DNA of 15,454 nt from an uncultured Christensenella sp. (lineage in GTDB: Bacteria > Bacillota > Clostridia > Christensenellales > UBA1242): NCBI GenBank assembly GCA_949295755.1, contig CASFMG010000067.1, forward strand, positions 1-15,454, written 5' to 3'. Under the pieces are notes generated by a model that was not told the origin of the DNA, ran no database searches, and worked only from the letters and a program-made list of their open reading frames with translations. The translations under genes and the position numbers were made by a program. Shown here one piece after another: positions 6,565 to 12,813 of this stretch; position 1 is the stretch's first letter, and each line of letters opens with the position of its first letter.

Positions 6565-7350
6565 CTACTCTTTGCCACCAAAATATTTTATCATTTTAAA
6601 TTCTTCACATATTATATCAATATTATCATTGAAAGGGATTCCTTTTAATAATAGTTCTTTTGAAAAGAATTCTTTATGAATTGATTTCCAAGATTTTAAT
6701 GTTTTATCTTTTTCTCCTTCCTTGAACGCGTGCTCTTCTGTAACGTTATCAAAAGTCGTTTTATAAATTTTTGTTGTTTGTAAAATTATTTTTTTTGTTT
6801 TATCCCAATTAGTAAGAATTGAAAATCCTGCATTTAGTTTATCATTTTTGTTGTATAAATATGAAGTGGCAGTTTTATCACCCTTTAGTACAAGATCAAA
6901 TAATTCATCTGCCATTTTTTTGTTATCACCAAAATGCCAGTCCGCAATGTCTTGTTGAAATCGTAGCAAATAACCATCAAGGTCTTGAACCAAAAACTCC
7001 AAAACATGGTTTATAATATCGTTTTCTTGATAATCACTAACTAGAAAATCAATAAAAATTTTAATATTATGTTGTTTTAATGAATTATAAACTTGTGAAA
7101 TATCTGGCAATATTATTTGAAAATTTACACCTCTACCTAAAGGGTATTTCATATCATCTGTTACATTCCAACTTCCATTAGATGAAGGAAGAGTTAATTG
7201 TTGCAACATAATTTGACAATTGCCTAAAACAAGCATTGCGAAATCATTTCTTGCATATGCTATTTCAAAACCCAAAATTTCCGTGTAAAATTTTTTTGAT
7301 TTTTCTAAATCAAAAACTCTTAATTCTGGGATTAAACAATTAAAATTCAT
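6565..7350 (-). CDS. VOC (bleomycin-resistance/glyoxalase-like) - ASCH domain fusion protein
   Basis: The 261-aa protein joins two small domains usually encoded separately. Residues 1-133 form a VOC fold: IPELRVFDLEKSKKFYTEILGF (in parts, 7-28) and EFLVQDLDGYLLRFQ (118-132) are typical of bleomycin-resistance-type dimers that bind hydrophobic ligands. Residues 137-257 form an ASCH domain opening with ADWHFGDNKKMADEL and continuing LVLKGDKTATSYLY, FSILTNW and VTEEHAFKEGEKDKTLKSWK. ASCH domains are PUA-like and proposed to bind RNA or modified nucleosides. A clear AAAAAGGA lies before ATG 7350, and the gene has its own promoter. It is monocistronic, divergent in function from the hip operon downstream, with no obvious terminator after it. 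Role unknown; detoxification or nucleoside hydrolysis are guesses from domain families. Confidence 0.78.
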   Translation of the reverse strand: MNFNCLIPELRVFDLEKSKKFYTEILGFEIAYARNDFAMLVLGNCQIMLQQLTLPSSNGSWNVTDDMKYPLGRGVNFQIILPDISQVYNSLKQHNIKIFIDFLVSDYQENDIINHVLEFLVQDLDGYLLRFQQDIADWHFGDNKKMADELFDLVLKGDKTATSYLYNKNDKLNAGFSILTNWDKTKKIILQTTKIYKTTFDNVTEEHAFKEGEKDKTLKSWKSIHKEFFSKELLLKGIPFNDNIDIICEEFKMIKYFGGKE

Positions 7351-7375
7351 ATAAAAATTCCTTTTTCTAATATGG

Positions 7376-7384
7376 ATTATATCA
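7376..7384 (-). promoter_or_regulatory. Extended -10 promoter of the VOC-ASCH gene
   Basis: The minus strand reads TGATATAAT at 7384-7376, a consensus TATAAT with the TG extension. The -35 region is poor (TTAGAT, 17 bases upstream), which an extended -10 tolerates. It lies about 25 bases before the start codon with the ribosome binding site between. Confidence 0.6.
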
Positions 7385-7416
7385 TAAATTAAACATAAAT
7401 CTAATAACTGCTACAA

Positions 7417-7448
7417 ATTTTTGCAACAAAAATGCAAGATTTTTGCAA
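7417..7448. repeat. Paired ATTTTTGCAA direct repeats near the attachment site
   Basis: ATTTTTGCAA occurs at 7417-7426 and 7439-7448, one copy every 22 bases (two helical turns), with an inverted partial copy (AAAAATGCAA) between them. They lie about 170-200 bases inside the presumed element from the tRNA scar, where integrase arm-type sites are often found. They also sit upstream of the VOC-ASCH promoter and could instead bind a regulator of that gene. Confidence 0.35.
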
Positions 7449-7603
7449 ATGGAGTGTTTTGTGTTGTATTTTTTCTGTTTGTATTGTATAATATTGTTTG
7501 ATAAGATAAAGTGTATAAAATGCAGATAAATAAAGGGATTGAGATATTTTTGATATGGTATTTTGTGATAAAATATGATACAAAAAGTCGAACTCGCAAC
7601 AAA

Positions 7604-7660
7604 TGGTTTCAATTTCTTCGGAACCAAGGGTTGGGGGTTAGAATCCCTCGTGGAGCACCA
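7604..7660 (+). other. Displaced 3' half of a tRNA-Arg gene: probable attR core
   Basis: Bases 7616-7660 follow tRNA layout exactly: anticodon loop CTTCGGA (anticodon TCG, with U33 and G37), 3' anticodon stem ACCAA, five-base variable loop GGGTT, T stem GGGGG/CCCTC, seven-base acceptor strand GTGGAGC, discriminator A and encoded CCA. The 5' half is absent: the bases before the loop cannot pair with the anticodon stem, and no GCTCCAC acceptor partner lies upstream. The T loop reads TTAGAAT, with A in place of the invariant C56, so the remnant is not functional. The homology begins at the anticodon loop, a common crossover point for tyrosine integrases. A 7-base inverted repeat TGGTTTC/GGAACCA (7604-7610 and 7620-7626, one mismatch) around nine bases resembles an integrase core site. 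The identity as Arg rests on the anticodon loop only. Confidence 0.65.
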
Positions 7661-7876
7661 TTAACTTAATAATTAGCTAATAACAACACTAAATTTCAGT
7701 AATGAAAAGTAGACAAATAAAAATAATTATAAACTATACTTTTTTTAATTCCTTAAAATATTTTTTGATTATTTAAAGATATTTAACAATATTTCTTTAT
7801 TAATAAATATCATTTTTCAATTGATAAAAATTTATTTAAGTATCTATTTTTGATTGTTTTTTATTTTTAATTATTA

Positions 7877-7904
7877 AAAAGCACCATTTGAAATTGGTGC
7901 TTTT
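7877..7904 (+). terminator. Plus-strand terminator downstream of the tRNA remnant
   Basis: GCACCA (7881-7886) pairs with TGGTGC (7895-7900) around eight bases. Flanking AAAA and TTTT extend the stem to 10 bp and supply the U-tract to 7904. It may be the original terminator of the disrupted tRNA transcription unit, left on the chromosomal side. Confidence 0.6.
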
Positions 7905-7905
7905 G

Positions 7906-7950
7906 TTGTAATATAAAACCCCCAGATAGTCTGGGGGTTTTATATTACAA
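7906..7950. repeat. Covarying 45-base perfect hairpin, copy 2 (TAG loop)
   Basis: Arms 7906-7926 and 7930-7950 are exact reverse complements (21 bp) around TAG (7927-7929). The core is AAAACCCCCAGA with its complement and the ends are TTGT and ACAA. Against copy 1, stem positions 5, 6, 7, 9 and 16 differ and each difference is matched on the opposite arm, so pairing is kept while sequence is not. Like copy 1 it lies between two ordinary terminators. This copy is on the chromosomal side of the tRNA scar, so the element is not restricted to the island. Confidence 0.85.
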
Positions 7951-7952
7951 AT

Positions 7953-7982
7953 AAAAAAACAAACACACGTGTTTGTTTTTTT
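7953..7982 (-). terminator. Terminator of the lysine/NUDIX/hypothetical gene block
   Basis: AAAAAAACAAACA (7953-7965) and TGTTTGTTTTTTT (7970-7982) form a perfect 13-bp stem with loop CACG. On the minus strand it ends in a run of Ts and overlaps the stop codon (7981-7983) of the preceding gene. Symmetry allows activity in both directions. Confidence 0.75.
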
Positions 7983-8673
7983 ATTCAACATAATTAACAT
8001 CAAATATAACATCTATATTGTTTGACTGTAATGTAGTTTGAAAAACATTTGTTTGAATAAAATATTCTAAATTGTTTTGTTTATTTATTGTAAATTCCAT
8101 ATTTTTAATAAAACCATCTTTAAATGTATATCCATTTAAACTTTGGTTGCAATACACATTTATCATACCGTTCATTTCTTTAAATGATAAGTAAAAGACT
8201 GATAATGTTTGATTGTTTTCACACAAGAATAAAATAGTAATTGTTTTTTCAAAATCAATGTATAATTGATTTAAAATATCTTTCTTTTCCTGAGATATAT
8301 CATTATCAAACAGTGCAAAAGTTAAATTTAATTCTTTATCATTAACTTCACACCTAATCAAAATGTTTGATGTTGGATTTTTTATGGTTATTGTCCCGAC
8401 AATTTTACTTTCTGCATTTACGATATAAGAATTATATTGTTCATTTTCTGTAATTTCCAGTTGTTCATCATTAGCATAAATTTTTAGTGTAATAAAATCA
8501 TAAAAATTTGCTAAACAAACATTATATATTTTTTCTTCGCTTGATTTAATAGTGCTTGTAAAAGTGTCATCTGTTTCTAAATCCGTTAAGACAATATCAC
8601 TATTTTGTTCAATACTTACTTTACAAGTTATATCGCAAGTCATAATAAAGACATAGATGACAAAAAACTGCAT
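7981..8673 (-). CDS. Hypothetical, possibly exported protein
   Basis: A 230-residue protein that I do not recognise. The first 16 residues (MQFFVIYVFIMTCDITC, in part) are hydrophobic with two Cys, suggesting a truncated signal peptide or poor lipobox (IMTC). The remainder is polar, Asn/Glu/Thr-rich, and probably beta-rich (for example FYDFITLKIYANDEQLEI, VGTITIKNPTSNILIRCEV), like secreted proteins of this group. The chosen ATG has no ribosome binding site. A good AGAAAGG lies at 8716-8710 but has no usable start codon at proper spacing, and TGA closes the frame just upstream. The true N-terminus may therefore have decayed. It lies 79 bases after the NUDIX gene and is followed at once by a terminator. 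It could be a degrading lipoprotein gene. Confidence 0.55.
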   Translation of the reverse strand: MQFFVIYVFIMTCDITCKVSIEQNSDIVLTDLETDDTFTSTIKSSEEKIYNVCLANFYDFITLKIYANDEQLEITENEQYNSYIVNAESKIVGTITIKNPTSNILIRCEVNDKELNLTFALFDNDISQEKKDILNQLYIDFEKTITILFLCENNQTLSVFYLSFKEMNGMINVYCNQSLNGYTFKDGFIKNMEFTINKQNNLEYFIQTNVFQTTLQSNNIDVIFDVNYVE

Positions 8674-8752
8674 ACTAACTCAAATGTAATTATATTTTTA
8701 TTAATTAATCCTTTCTCAATACTATATATTTTCTATCTTTGTACAAACTATT

Positions 8753-9343
8753 TTAATATAAACAGTTTTGTCCTTTGCATTTGATTTCATAATAAAACAT
8801 TTTTAAAAGTAACGCACTTGGCAAATCAACAGGGTTATCATCAATAAAATCAATAAGTTTGTCCAATTCTATTGTTTTTAATGAGATTTGTTCATTGCTA
8901 TCTAATTTTTGCTTTTTATTTAATTCCACCCTCGCATAAAAACACTCAATGTTTTCATCACTCATACCCACACTTGAATATGAACCCTTTTGCACTCTTT
9001 TTAAAGACATCACGCTTGCACCGATTTCTTCCTCTATTTCACGAGTTATTGCAATTTCTGTACTCTCATTATTTTCAACAAGTCCTGCCACAGTCCCATA
9101 TAAACTTTTATTTATACAATGTCTATATTCATAAATTAAAACAACATAAATTTTATCATTTTCTATGTAGTATGGAACGACTTTAACTGCGTCTACTTTT
9201 TCTTTTTTGCAACCCAGATTGTCAATACCTCTCCTTGATGCAATAAAATAATCATATAAACTATCATTATTTTTGTATGTTAATTTATATAAATTTAAGT
9301 ATTTGTTATTTGTCTCTTTTTCAATTTTTATTAGTTTTTTCAT
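8753..9343 (-). CDS. NUDIX hydrolase, ADP-ribose pyrophosphatase-like
   Basis: Predicted cytoplasmic NUDIX hydrolase (196 aa) cleaving a nucleoside diphosphate linked to another group, probably ADP-ribose-like. The Nudix box is complete: G87, E93, R101-E102, E104-E105 and G108, matching GX5EX7REUXEEXGU. The following segment GSYSSVGMSDENIECFYAR resembles ADP-ribose pyrophosphatases. The frame extends upstream to 9406, but ATG 9343 has GGAG five bases before it and gives the usual MKKL-type start, while the longer form would overlap the ATP-grasp gene and lacks a binding site. It follows the ATP-grasp stop by 17 bases, so the two are co-transcribed. Family sure; exact substrate not. Confidence 0.86.
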   Translation of the reverse strand: MKKLIKIEKETNNKYLNLYKLTYKNNDSLYDYFIASRRGIDNLGCKKEKVDAVKVVPYYIENDKIYVVLIYEYRHCINKSLYGTVAGLVENNESTEIAITREIEEEIGASVMSLKRVQKGSYSSVGMSDENIECFYARVELNKKQKLDSNEQISLKTIELDKLIDFIDDNPVDLPSALLLKMFYYEIKCKGQNCLY

Positions 9344-9360
9344 TTTTCTCCATATTTTAA

Positions 9361-10236
9361 CTATTTTATGCTTTTTAGCAACAAATCTGGTATGTTGATA
9401 TTGCAAGTATTATAGAAATTGTTGACATTAGCAGTTGTATTAACTTCGCAAACAACTGGACCATTTATGCTTTTTAAAATATCAACAATGGCAAAATCAC
9501 AACCTATAACTTTTGATGCGTTTATTGCAAGTTGTTCATCTATATAAGAAGGTATGTAATTTTGCATTGTTCCACCAAGAGCCAAATTAGACCTAAAATC
9601 CCCACTTGCCCCCTGACGCCTTATTGATGCAACTACTTTGTTTTTTATAACAAACATTCTTATGTCGGTTCCACTTGATTCCAAAATAAATTCTTGTAAC
9701 AAAATCTGTTTGCCCTGCAACTTGTCCACTATATTGTAAACATCTTCTTTTGTTTTAGCAAGGTATACATTTTTTCCAAAATCTCCATACCACTCTTTTA
9801 TAACTATTGGAAGTCCTAAATCTTCAACAGCATCATCTAAAAATAATTTTGCTCTTAATCTATTATACCTTGTCATTATTGGAAAAATTACTGTCTTTGG
9901 AATGTTTATATTACTATTAGCGAGTTGTTGATACATATTTGCTTTATTTTCACATAAATCAATTGCCCGTGCAGAATTTACAACTTTTACACCCATCATT
10001 TCCAAATTTCTAGCAAGATGTACATCTTTATCAAAAAACAAAGCATAATCATAGGTTCCATACGAATCGTGACACTTAACTGAATTATTATCAATAAATG
10101 TATAAAGTGCAGAATTAGCCTTAAAGTCTAATACTATGTTGTTATTTCTTGCCGATTCAATAAATAATTTATTTTTATCTTTAAACTCTTCTTCGCTTAA
10201 AGAGTCATCGTGAACAACCAAAACTTTACCTCTCAT
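9361..10236 (-). CDS. RimK-type ATP-grasp ligase
   Basis: Predicted ATP-grasp carboxylate-amine ligase (291 aa) of the RimK/glutamate-ligase type, which activates a carboxylate as acyl phosphate and joins it to an amine. Visible elements are the pre-ATP segment VVNSARAIDLCENKANMYQQL (in parts), LPIVIKEWYGDFGKNVYLA with the ATP-binding lysine and flexible loop, QEFI..SSGTDIRMFVI, RRQGASGDFRSNLALGG, and the Mg-binding end FAIVDILKS..GPVVCEVNTTANV. An upstream ATG at 10263 would add nine residues, but AGAGG (10242-10248 region) sits correctly for ATG 10236, so that start is used. It begins 42 bases after the aspartokinase stop, probably in the lysine operon. The substrate is unknown: ribosomal S6 glutamylation, a peptide-tail addition or a small-molecule ligase are all possible. 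Confidence 0.82.
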   Translation of the reverse strand: MRGKVLVVHDDSLSEEEFKDKNKLFIESARNNNIVLDFKANSALYTFIDNNSVKCHDSYGTYDYALFFDKDVHLARNLEMMGVKVVNSARAIDLCENKANMYQQLANSNINIPKTVIFPIMTRYNRLRAKLFLDDAVEDLGLPIVIKEWYGDFGKNVYLAKTKEDVYNIVDKLQGKQILLQEFILESSGTDIRMFVIKNKVVASIRRQGASGDFRSNLALGGTMQNYIPSYIDEQLAINASKVIGCDFAIVDILKSINGPVVCEVNTTANVNNFYNTCNINIPDLLLKSIK

Positions 10237-10278
10237 TATTACCTCTCTAATAAAGTTTAACATAAAATGTATTTTTTT

Positions 10279-11307
10279 TCAACCATCATAATTTTCATAA
10301 ATATTTAATATATTACTTAAAAATTTTTTTGGAGAAAACACAAGTTTTATAAGGTTATTGTTTTTATGTATTACATATTTTTGATATTTTTGTAATAATT
10401 TTGCAAAGTTTTGTGTTTTAACAACAACAATATATTTATTTTCAATTTTTTTATAAATGATAAAAGAAATATCCTTATATTGACGATTACAAATTATTGT
10501 TGGACAAGCATAAATGTCAAAAATTGAGTTTACTTTTATAAGTGTATTTGTATCCTGTAGATATTTTGCACAATCTTTATGTATGACTTTTGTATCATAA
10601 CTTGTCATTAAAAAAACATCGCTATAACTAATTTGCTTTATTTGTTTAGCAGTATTTAGCAACTTTGGATTTATTTGTTTTATCCCATCAATATCAGTCC
10701 AATTTTCATATATACTAAATTTTAATACCTTGGCAATAATTGCTCCTGTTATATCTCCTCCACCCCGTGAAAATAGTTTGATTTTTTTATTTTGGTCAAT
10801 ACCGTAAAACCCGGGTATAACAATTTTTTTATATTTCTTTAAATAATAATTTAATTTTTTATATGTTTTTTTTGTATTTAAGGTTTTTTTGTTAAAAAAA
10901 ATAATTTTTTCCGCGGGTACAAAAGGTAAATCTAAGTATTTAGACATAATTAAACTTGTTAAATATTCACCACGAGAAATTAAATAATTTTTATTTTTGT
11001 TTTTAAAAAAATTGTTTTTTATTTTACTTATTTCTGTTTGTAAATTTATATTAACATTTGTATTTTTTTGTAATTTTTGAAATTTAGTTTCTATTTTATC
11101 AAAATATTTTTTTGTATCTTTTCCCCTTTTAAATTGTTGTGCGCAATTTATTAAAATATCTGTTATCTTTTCATCATTATCATTTTCTTTGCCAATGGCA
11201 GAAAAAACAAAAACAACACGATCATTGTTTTGTTTTTTCAATGTGTAAATATTTTTAATAGCGTCTATGTTTGTGGTTGTTTTCCCACCAAATTTACAAA
11301 CAATCAC
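10279..11307 (-). CDS. Aspartate kinase, short form
   Basis: Aspartokinase, phosphorylating L-aspartate in the first step of the lysine/threonine/methionine pathway. Recognised by VCKFGGKTT (3-11), SRGE (111-114), FSRGGGDITGAIIA (179-192) and WTDIDGI (203-209). It is only 342 aa, against roughly 400 for common Bacillota enzymes. After the kinase core (to about 250) only some 90 residues remain, so the usual ACT pair is reduced and feedback control may be weak or different. The KFGG motif is followed by KTT in place of the usual S/T-S. The start is GTG at 11307, inside the end of dapB (14-base overlap), with GGAGG 12 bases upstream, a rather long spacing. The C-terminal part is very Lys/Asn/Ile-rich. 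I cannot assign it to lysC, dapG or thrA type. Confidence 0.85.
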   Translation of the reverse strand: MIVCKFGGKTTTNIDAIKNIYTLKKQNNDRVVFVFSAIGKENDNDEKITDILINCAQQFKRGKDTKKYFDKIETKFQKLQKNTNVNINLQTEISKIKNNFFKNKNKNYLISRGEYLTSLIMSKYLDLPFVPAEKIIFFNKKTLNTKKTYKKLNYYLKKYKKIVIPGFYGIDQNKKIKLFSRGGGDITGAIIAKVLKFSIYENWTDIDGIKQINPKLLNTAKQIKQISYSDVFLMTSYDTKVIHKDCAKYLQDTNTLIKVNSIFDIYACPTIICNRQYKDISFIIYKKIENKYIVVVKTQNFAKLLQKYQKYVIHKNNNLIKLVFSPKKFLSNILNIYENYDG

Positions 11308-11956
11308 TTTTTAGCATATCCTCCATACTGTATAAACCTTCTTTTTTGTTTAACATAAACTTACATACCTTAAATGCACCTTCGCAAAACAACATCTTAC
11401 TTTGTGCAATATGTTTTATTTCTAGAAATTCGTTTTCGCCGTAAATTTGCAAACTATGTTCTCCAACCACTTCACCAACTCTAAATGATACTGTATTATA
11501 TTTAATATTGTTTTGTTCTAAACATTTTTGCATTATTTTTGCAGAACCACTTGGACTATCTTTTTTCTTTTTATGATGTTTTTCTATTATTACAAATTGA
11601 TAGTTTTTTAGTTGTTTTAAATTTCTTAATATTTCAAGCATAACATTAAAACCCAAACTAAAGTTCGCCGATATAAAAATTGGTATATATTTTTTATAAT
11701 TATCAATTAGTTTATAATTATTTTCACTATGATTTGTTGTACCTATTATAATTGGTAAATTTTTTTCTTTTGCTATGTCTAAATTTTGTTTTAAAGCCTC
11801 ACTTGATGAAAAATCTAAAACAACATCTGCATCGCTATTTTTATATTGTTTTATATTTTGTTTGTCCAATGCAACAAAATCGCAATTTTGCAATTTTAGA
11901 AATTCTTGCATTTTTTTACCCATTTTACCATTTGCACCAATCAATAAAATTTTCAT
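11294..11956 (-). CDS. dapB: 4-hydroxy-tetrahydrodipicolinate reductase
   Basis: DapB reduces the DapA product to tetrahydrodipicolinate using NAD(P)H. The Rossmann motif GANGKMG lies at 7-13 and the active-site block EKHHKKKKDSPSGSA at 125-139, with catalytic His127 and the substrate-binding Lys131 and Ser-Gly-Ser. FSS (49-51) and GTT (72-74) match cofactor-contact segments. At 220 residues it is shorter than the usual 240-270, mostly through short loops; no domain is missing. ATG overlaps the dapA stop as ATGA, with GGAG upstream within dapA. Third gene of the asd-dapA-dapB-aspartokinase unit. Confidence 0.93.
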   Translation of the reverse strand: MKILLIGANGKMGKKMQEFLKLQNCDFVALDKQNIKQYKNSDADVVLDFSSSEALKQNLDIAKEKNLPIIIGTTNHSENNYKLIDNYKKYIPIFISANFSLGFNVMLEILRNLKQLKNYQFVIIEKHHKKKKDSPSGSAKIMQKCLEQNNIKYNTVSFRVGEVVGEHSLQIYGENEFLEIKHIAQSKMLFCEGAFKVCKFMLNKKEGLYSMEDMLKSDCL

Positions 11957-12813
11957 ATATTCTCCAATTCTTTTAATTCAATATCAATAATTGTTTTATG
12001 CTTATGTTCTAAACTTTCTAATGGTTGTCGTAAATAGTTCCTTATTAGTCTTTTTTTATAAAGTACATACTTTATTGGTATAGGATTTGGTTCACAAAAC
12101 ATTAAATTGTTAAAACTAAAAAACTTTTTTGAATACGAAAAACTTTCTGTGGCATTTTTTATACTTTTTTTAACTTCTTTTGGAAAGGCATTACTTGTTA
12201 CACTAATAACTCCGCAACCTTTTAATGAATAAAAAATATGGCTTAAATTATCATTACCACAATAAATTGCAAATTTTGGCAATGTTTGAAACATTAAAAG
12301 AATATGCTCAATATTAGAATTTGCTTCTTTTAATCCTGCTACATTTTTCAAAGTTGCAATTTTTTGCATTGTTTCGGGCAGAACATTAAATCCTGTTCTA
12401 GATGGGACATTATACACAATATAAGGAATGTTTGTTTTTTGTGAAATTGTTTTATAATGATTATAAATTCCATTTTGCGTACACTTATTATAATAAGGTG
12501 TAACAATTAAACAAGCATCTGCACCTAAAATTTCGGCTTGATTTGTAAACTCTATTGTTTTTAATGTATCATTACAACCTGTTCCAACAATCAATTTACA
12601 TTTTTTATTGATTATTTGTTTTGCGAGTTTTATTATTTGTTCTCTTTCTGAAAATAATATTGTGCTACTCTCCCCTGTTGTACCTAAAATTAAAATTGCA
12701 TCTACACCACCATCTAGTTGATACTTAATTAGTTTTTCTAATGCTAAATAATCAATTTTTTTATTTTTTGTAAATGGCGTTACAAGTGCCGTGCATACAC
12801 CTTTAAAAATCAT
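11953..12813 (-). CDS. dapA: 4-hydroxy-tetrahydrodipicolinate synthase
   Basis: DapA condenses pyruvate with aspartate semialdehyde, the committed step to diaminopimelate and lysine. Class I aldolase-type TIM barrel with the Schiff-base lysine K162 (GLKEAN), Y134 in YNVPSRTG, R139, and the GTTGES motif at 44-49 supplying T45 and T46. Residue spacing is one off the classical E. coli numbering throughout. Length 286 aa is normal. It starts in an ATGA overlap with asd, with AAGGAG just before, and overlaps dapB by four bases. The pathway context (asd before, dapB after) distinguishes it from the sialate-lyase relatives. Confidence 0.94.
   Translation of the reverse strand: MIFKGVCTALVTPFTKNKKIDYLALEKLIKYQLDGGVDAILILGTTGESSTILFSEREQIIKLAKQIINKKCKLIVGTGCNDTLKTIEFTNQAEILGADACLIVTPYYNKCTQNGIYNHYKTISQKTNIPYIVYNVPSRTGFNVLPETMQKIATLKNVAGLKEANSNIEHILLMFQTLPKFAIYCGNDNLSHIFYSLKGCGVISVTSNAFPKEVKKSIKNATESFSYSKKFFSFNNLMFCEPNPIPIKYVLYKKRLIRNYLRQPLESLEHKHKTIIDIELKELENI

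Larger units (their letters stand above)
1..7660. mobile_element. Putative right-hand part of an integrated genomic island with defence cargo
   Basis: The block holds only accessory functions: a DNA methyltransferase with a nuclease partner, a HipBA toxin-antitoxin pair, a TcmP/radical-SAM pair and a VOC-ASCH fusion. It stops at an orphan 3' half of a tRNA-Arg gene, beyond which housekeeping genes begin. When a tyrosine integrase inserts an element into a tRNA gene, the tRNA is rebuilt at one end and the displaced 3' half is left at the other. The orphan half here points rightwards, so the element lies to its left and its other end, with integrase and intact tRNA, should be left of base 1. 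The left boundary is therefore unknown and base 1 is only the window edge. No integrase gene is visible in the window, so this call is inference from layout and the tRNA scar. Confidence 0.5.
7351..7980. other. Gene-poor junction region between island and chromosome
   Basis: About 630 bases with no convincing protein gene. From left to right it holds the VOC-ASCH promoter, two ATTTTTGCAA direct repeats, the tRNA-Arg 3' half with its inverted-repeat core, about 210 bases of very A+T-rich sequence without recognisable structure, a plus-strand terminator, the second covarying hairpin and a minus-strand terminator. Open frames on the minus strand here (7382-7627) have no ribosome binding sites and read across the tRNA remnant, so they are dismissed. 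Confidence 0.7.

Noticed and set aside
7382..7627. Three overlapping minus-strand frames of 60-81 codons
   Set aside because: They overlap one another in different frames, lack ribosome binding sites, run across the tRNA remnant and regulatory repeats, and show biased low-complexity composition.
7616..7660. Functional tRNA gene, or the 3' exon of an intron-containing tRNA
   Set aside because: No 5' acceptor or anticodon half is present upstream, the anticodon stem cannot form, the T loop lacks C56, and no group I intron core is recognisable.
7520..7669. A 49-codon plus-strand frame ending in GLGVRIPRGAPLT, with a TATAAT (7487-7492) upstream
   Set aside because: The C-terminal half is simply the tRNA remnant read in frame, a common spurious product of tRNA 3' ends; there is no good ribosome binding site. 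The TTGTAT-N17-TATAAT promoter has a weak -35 and no clear gene to serve.
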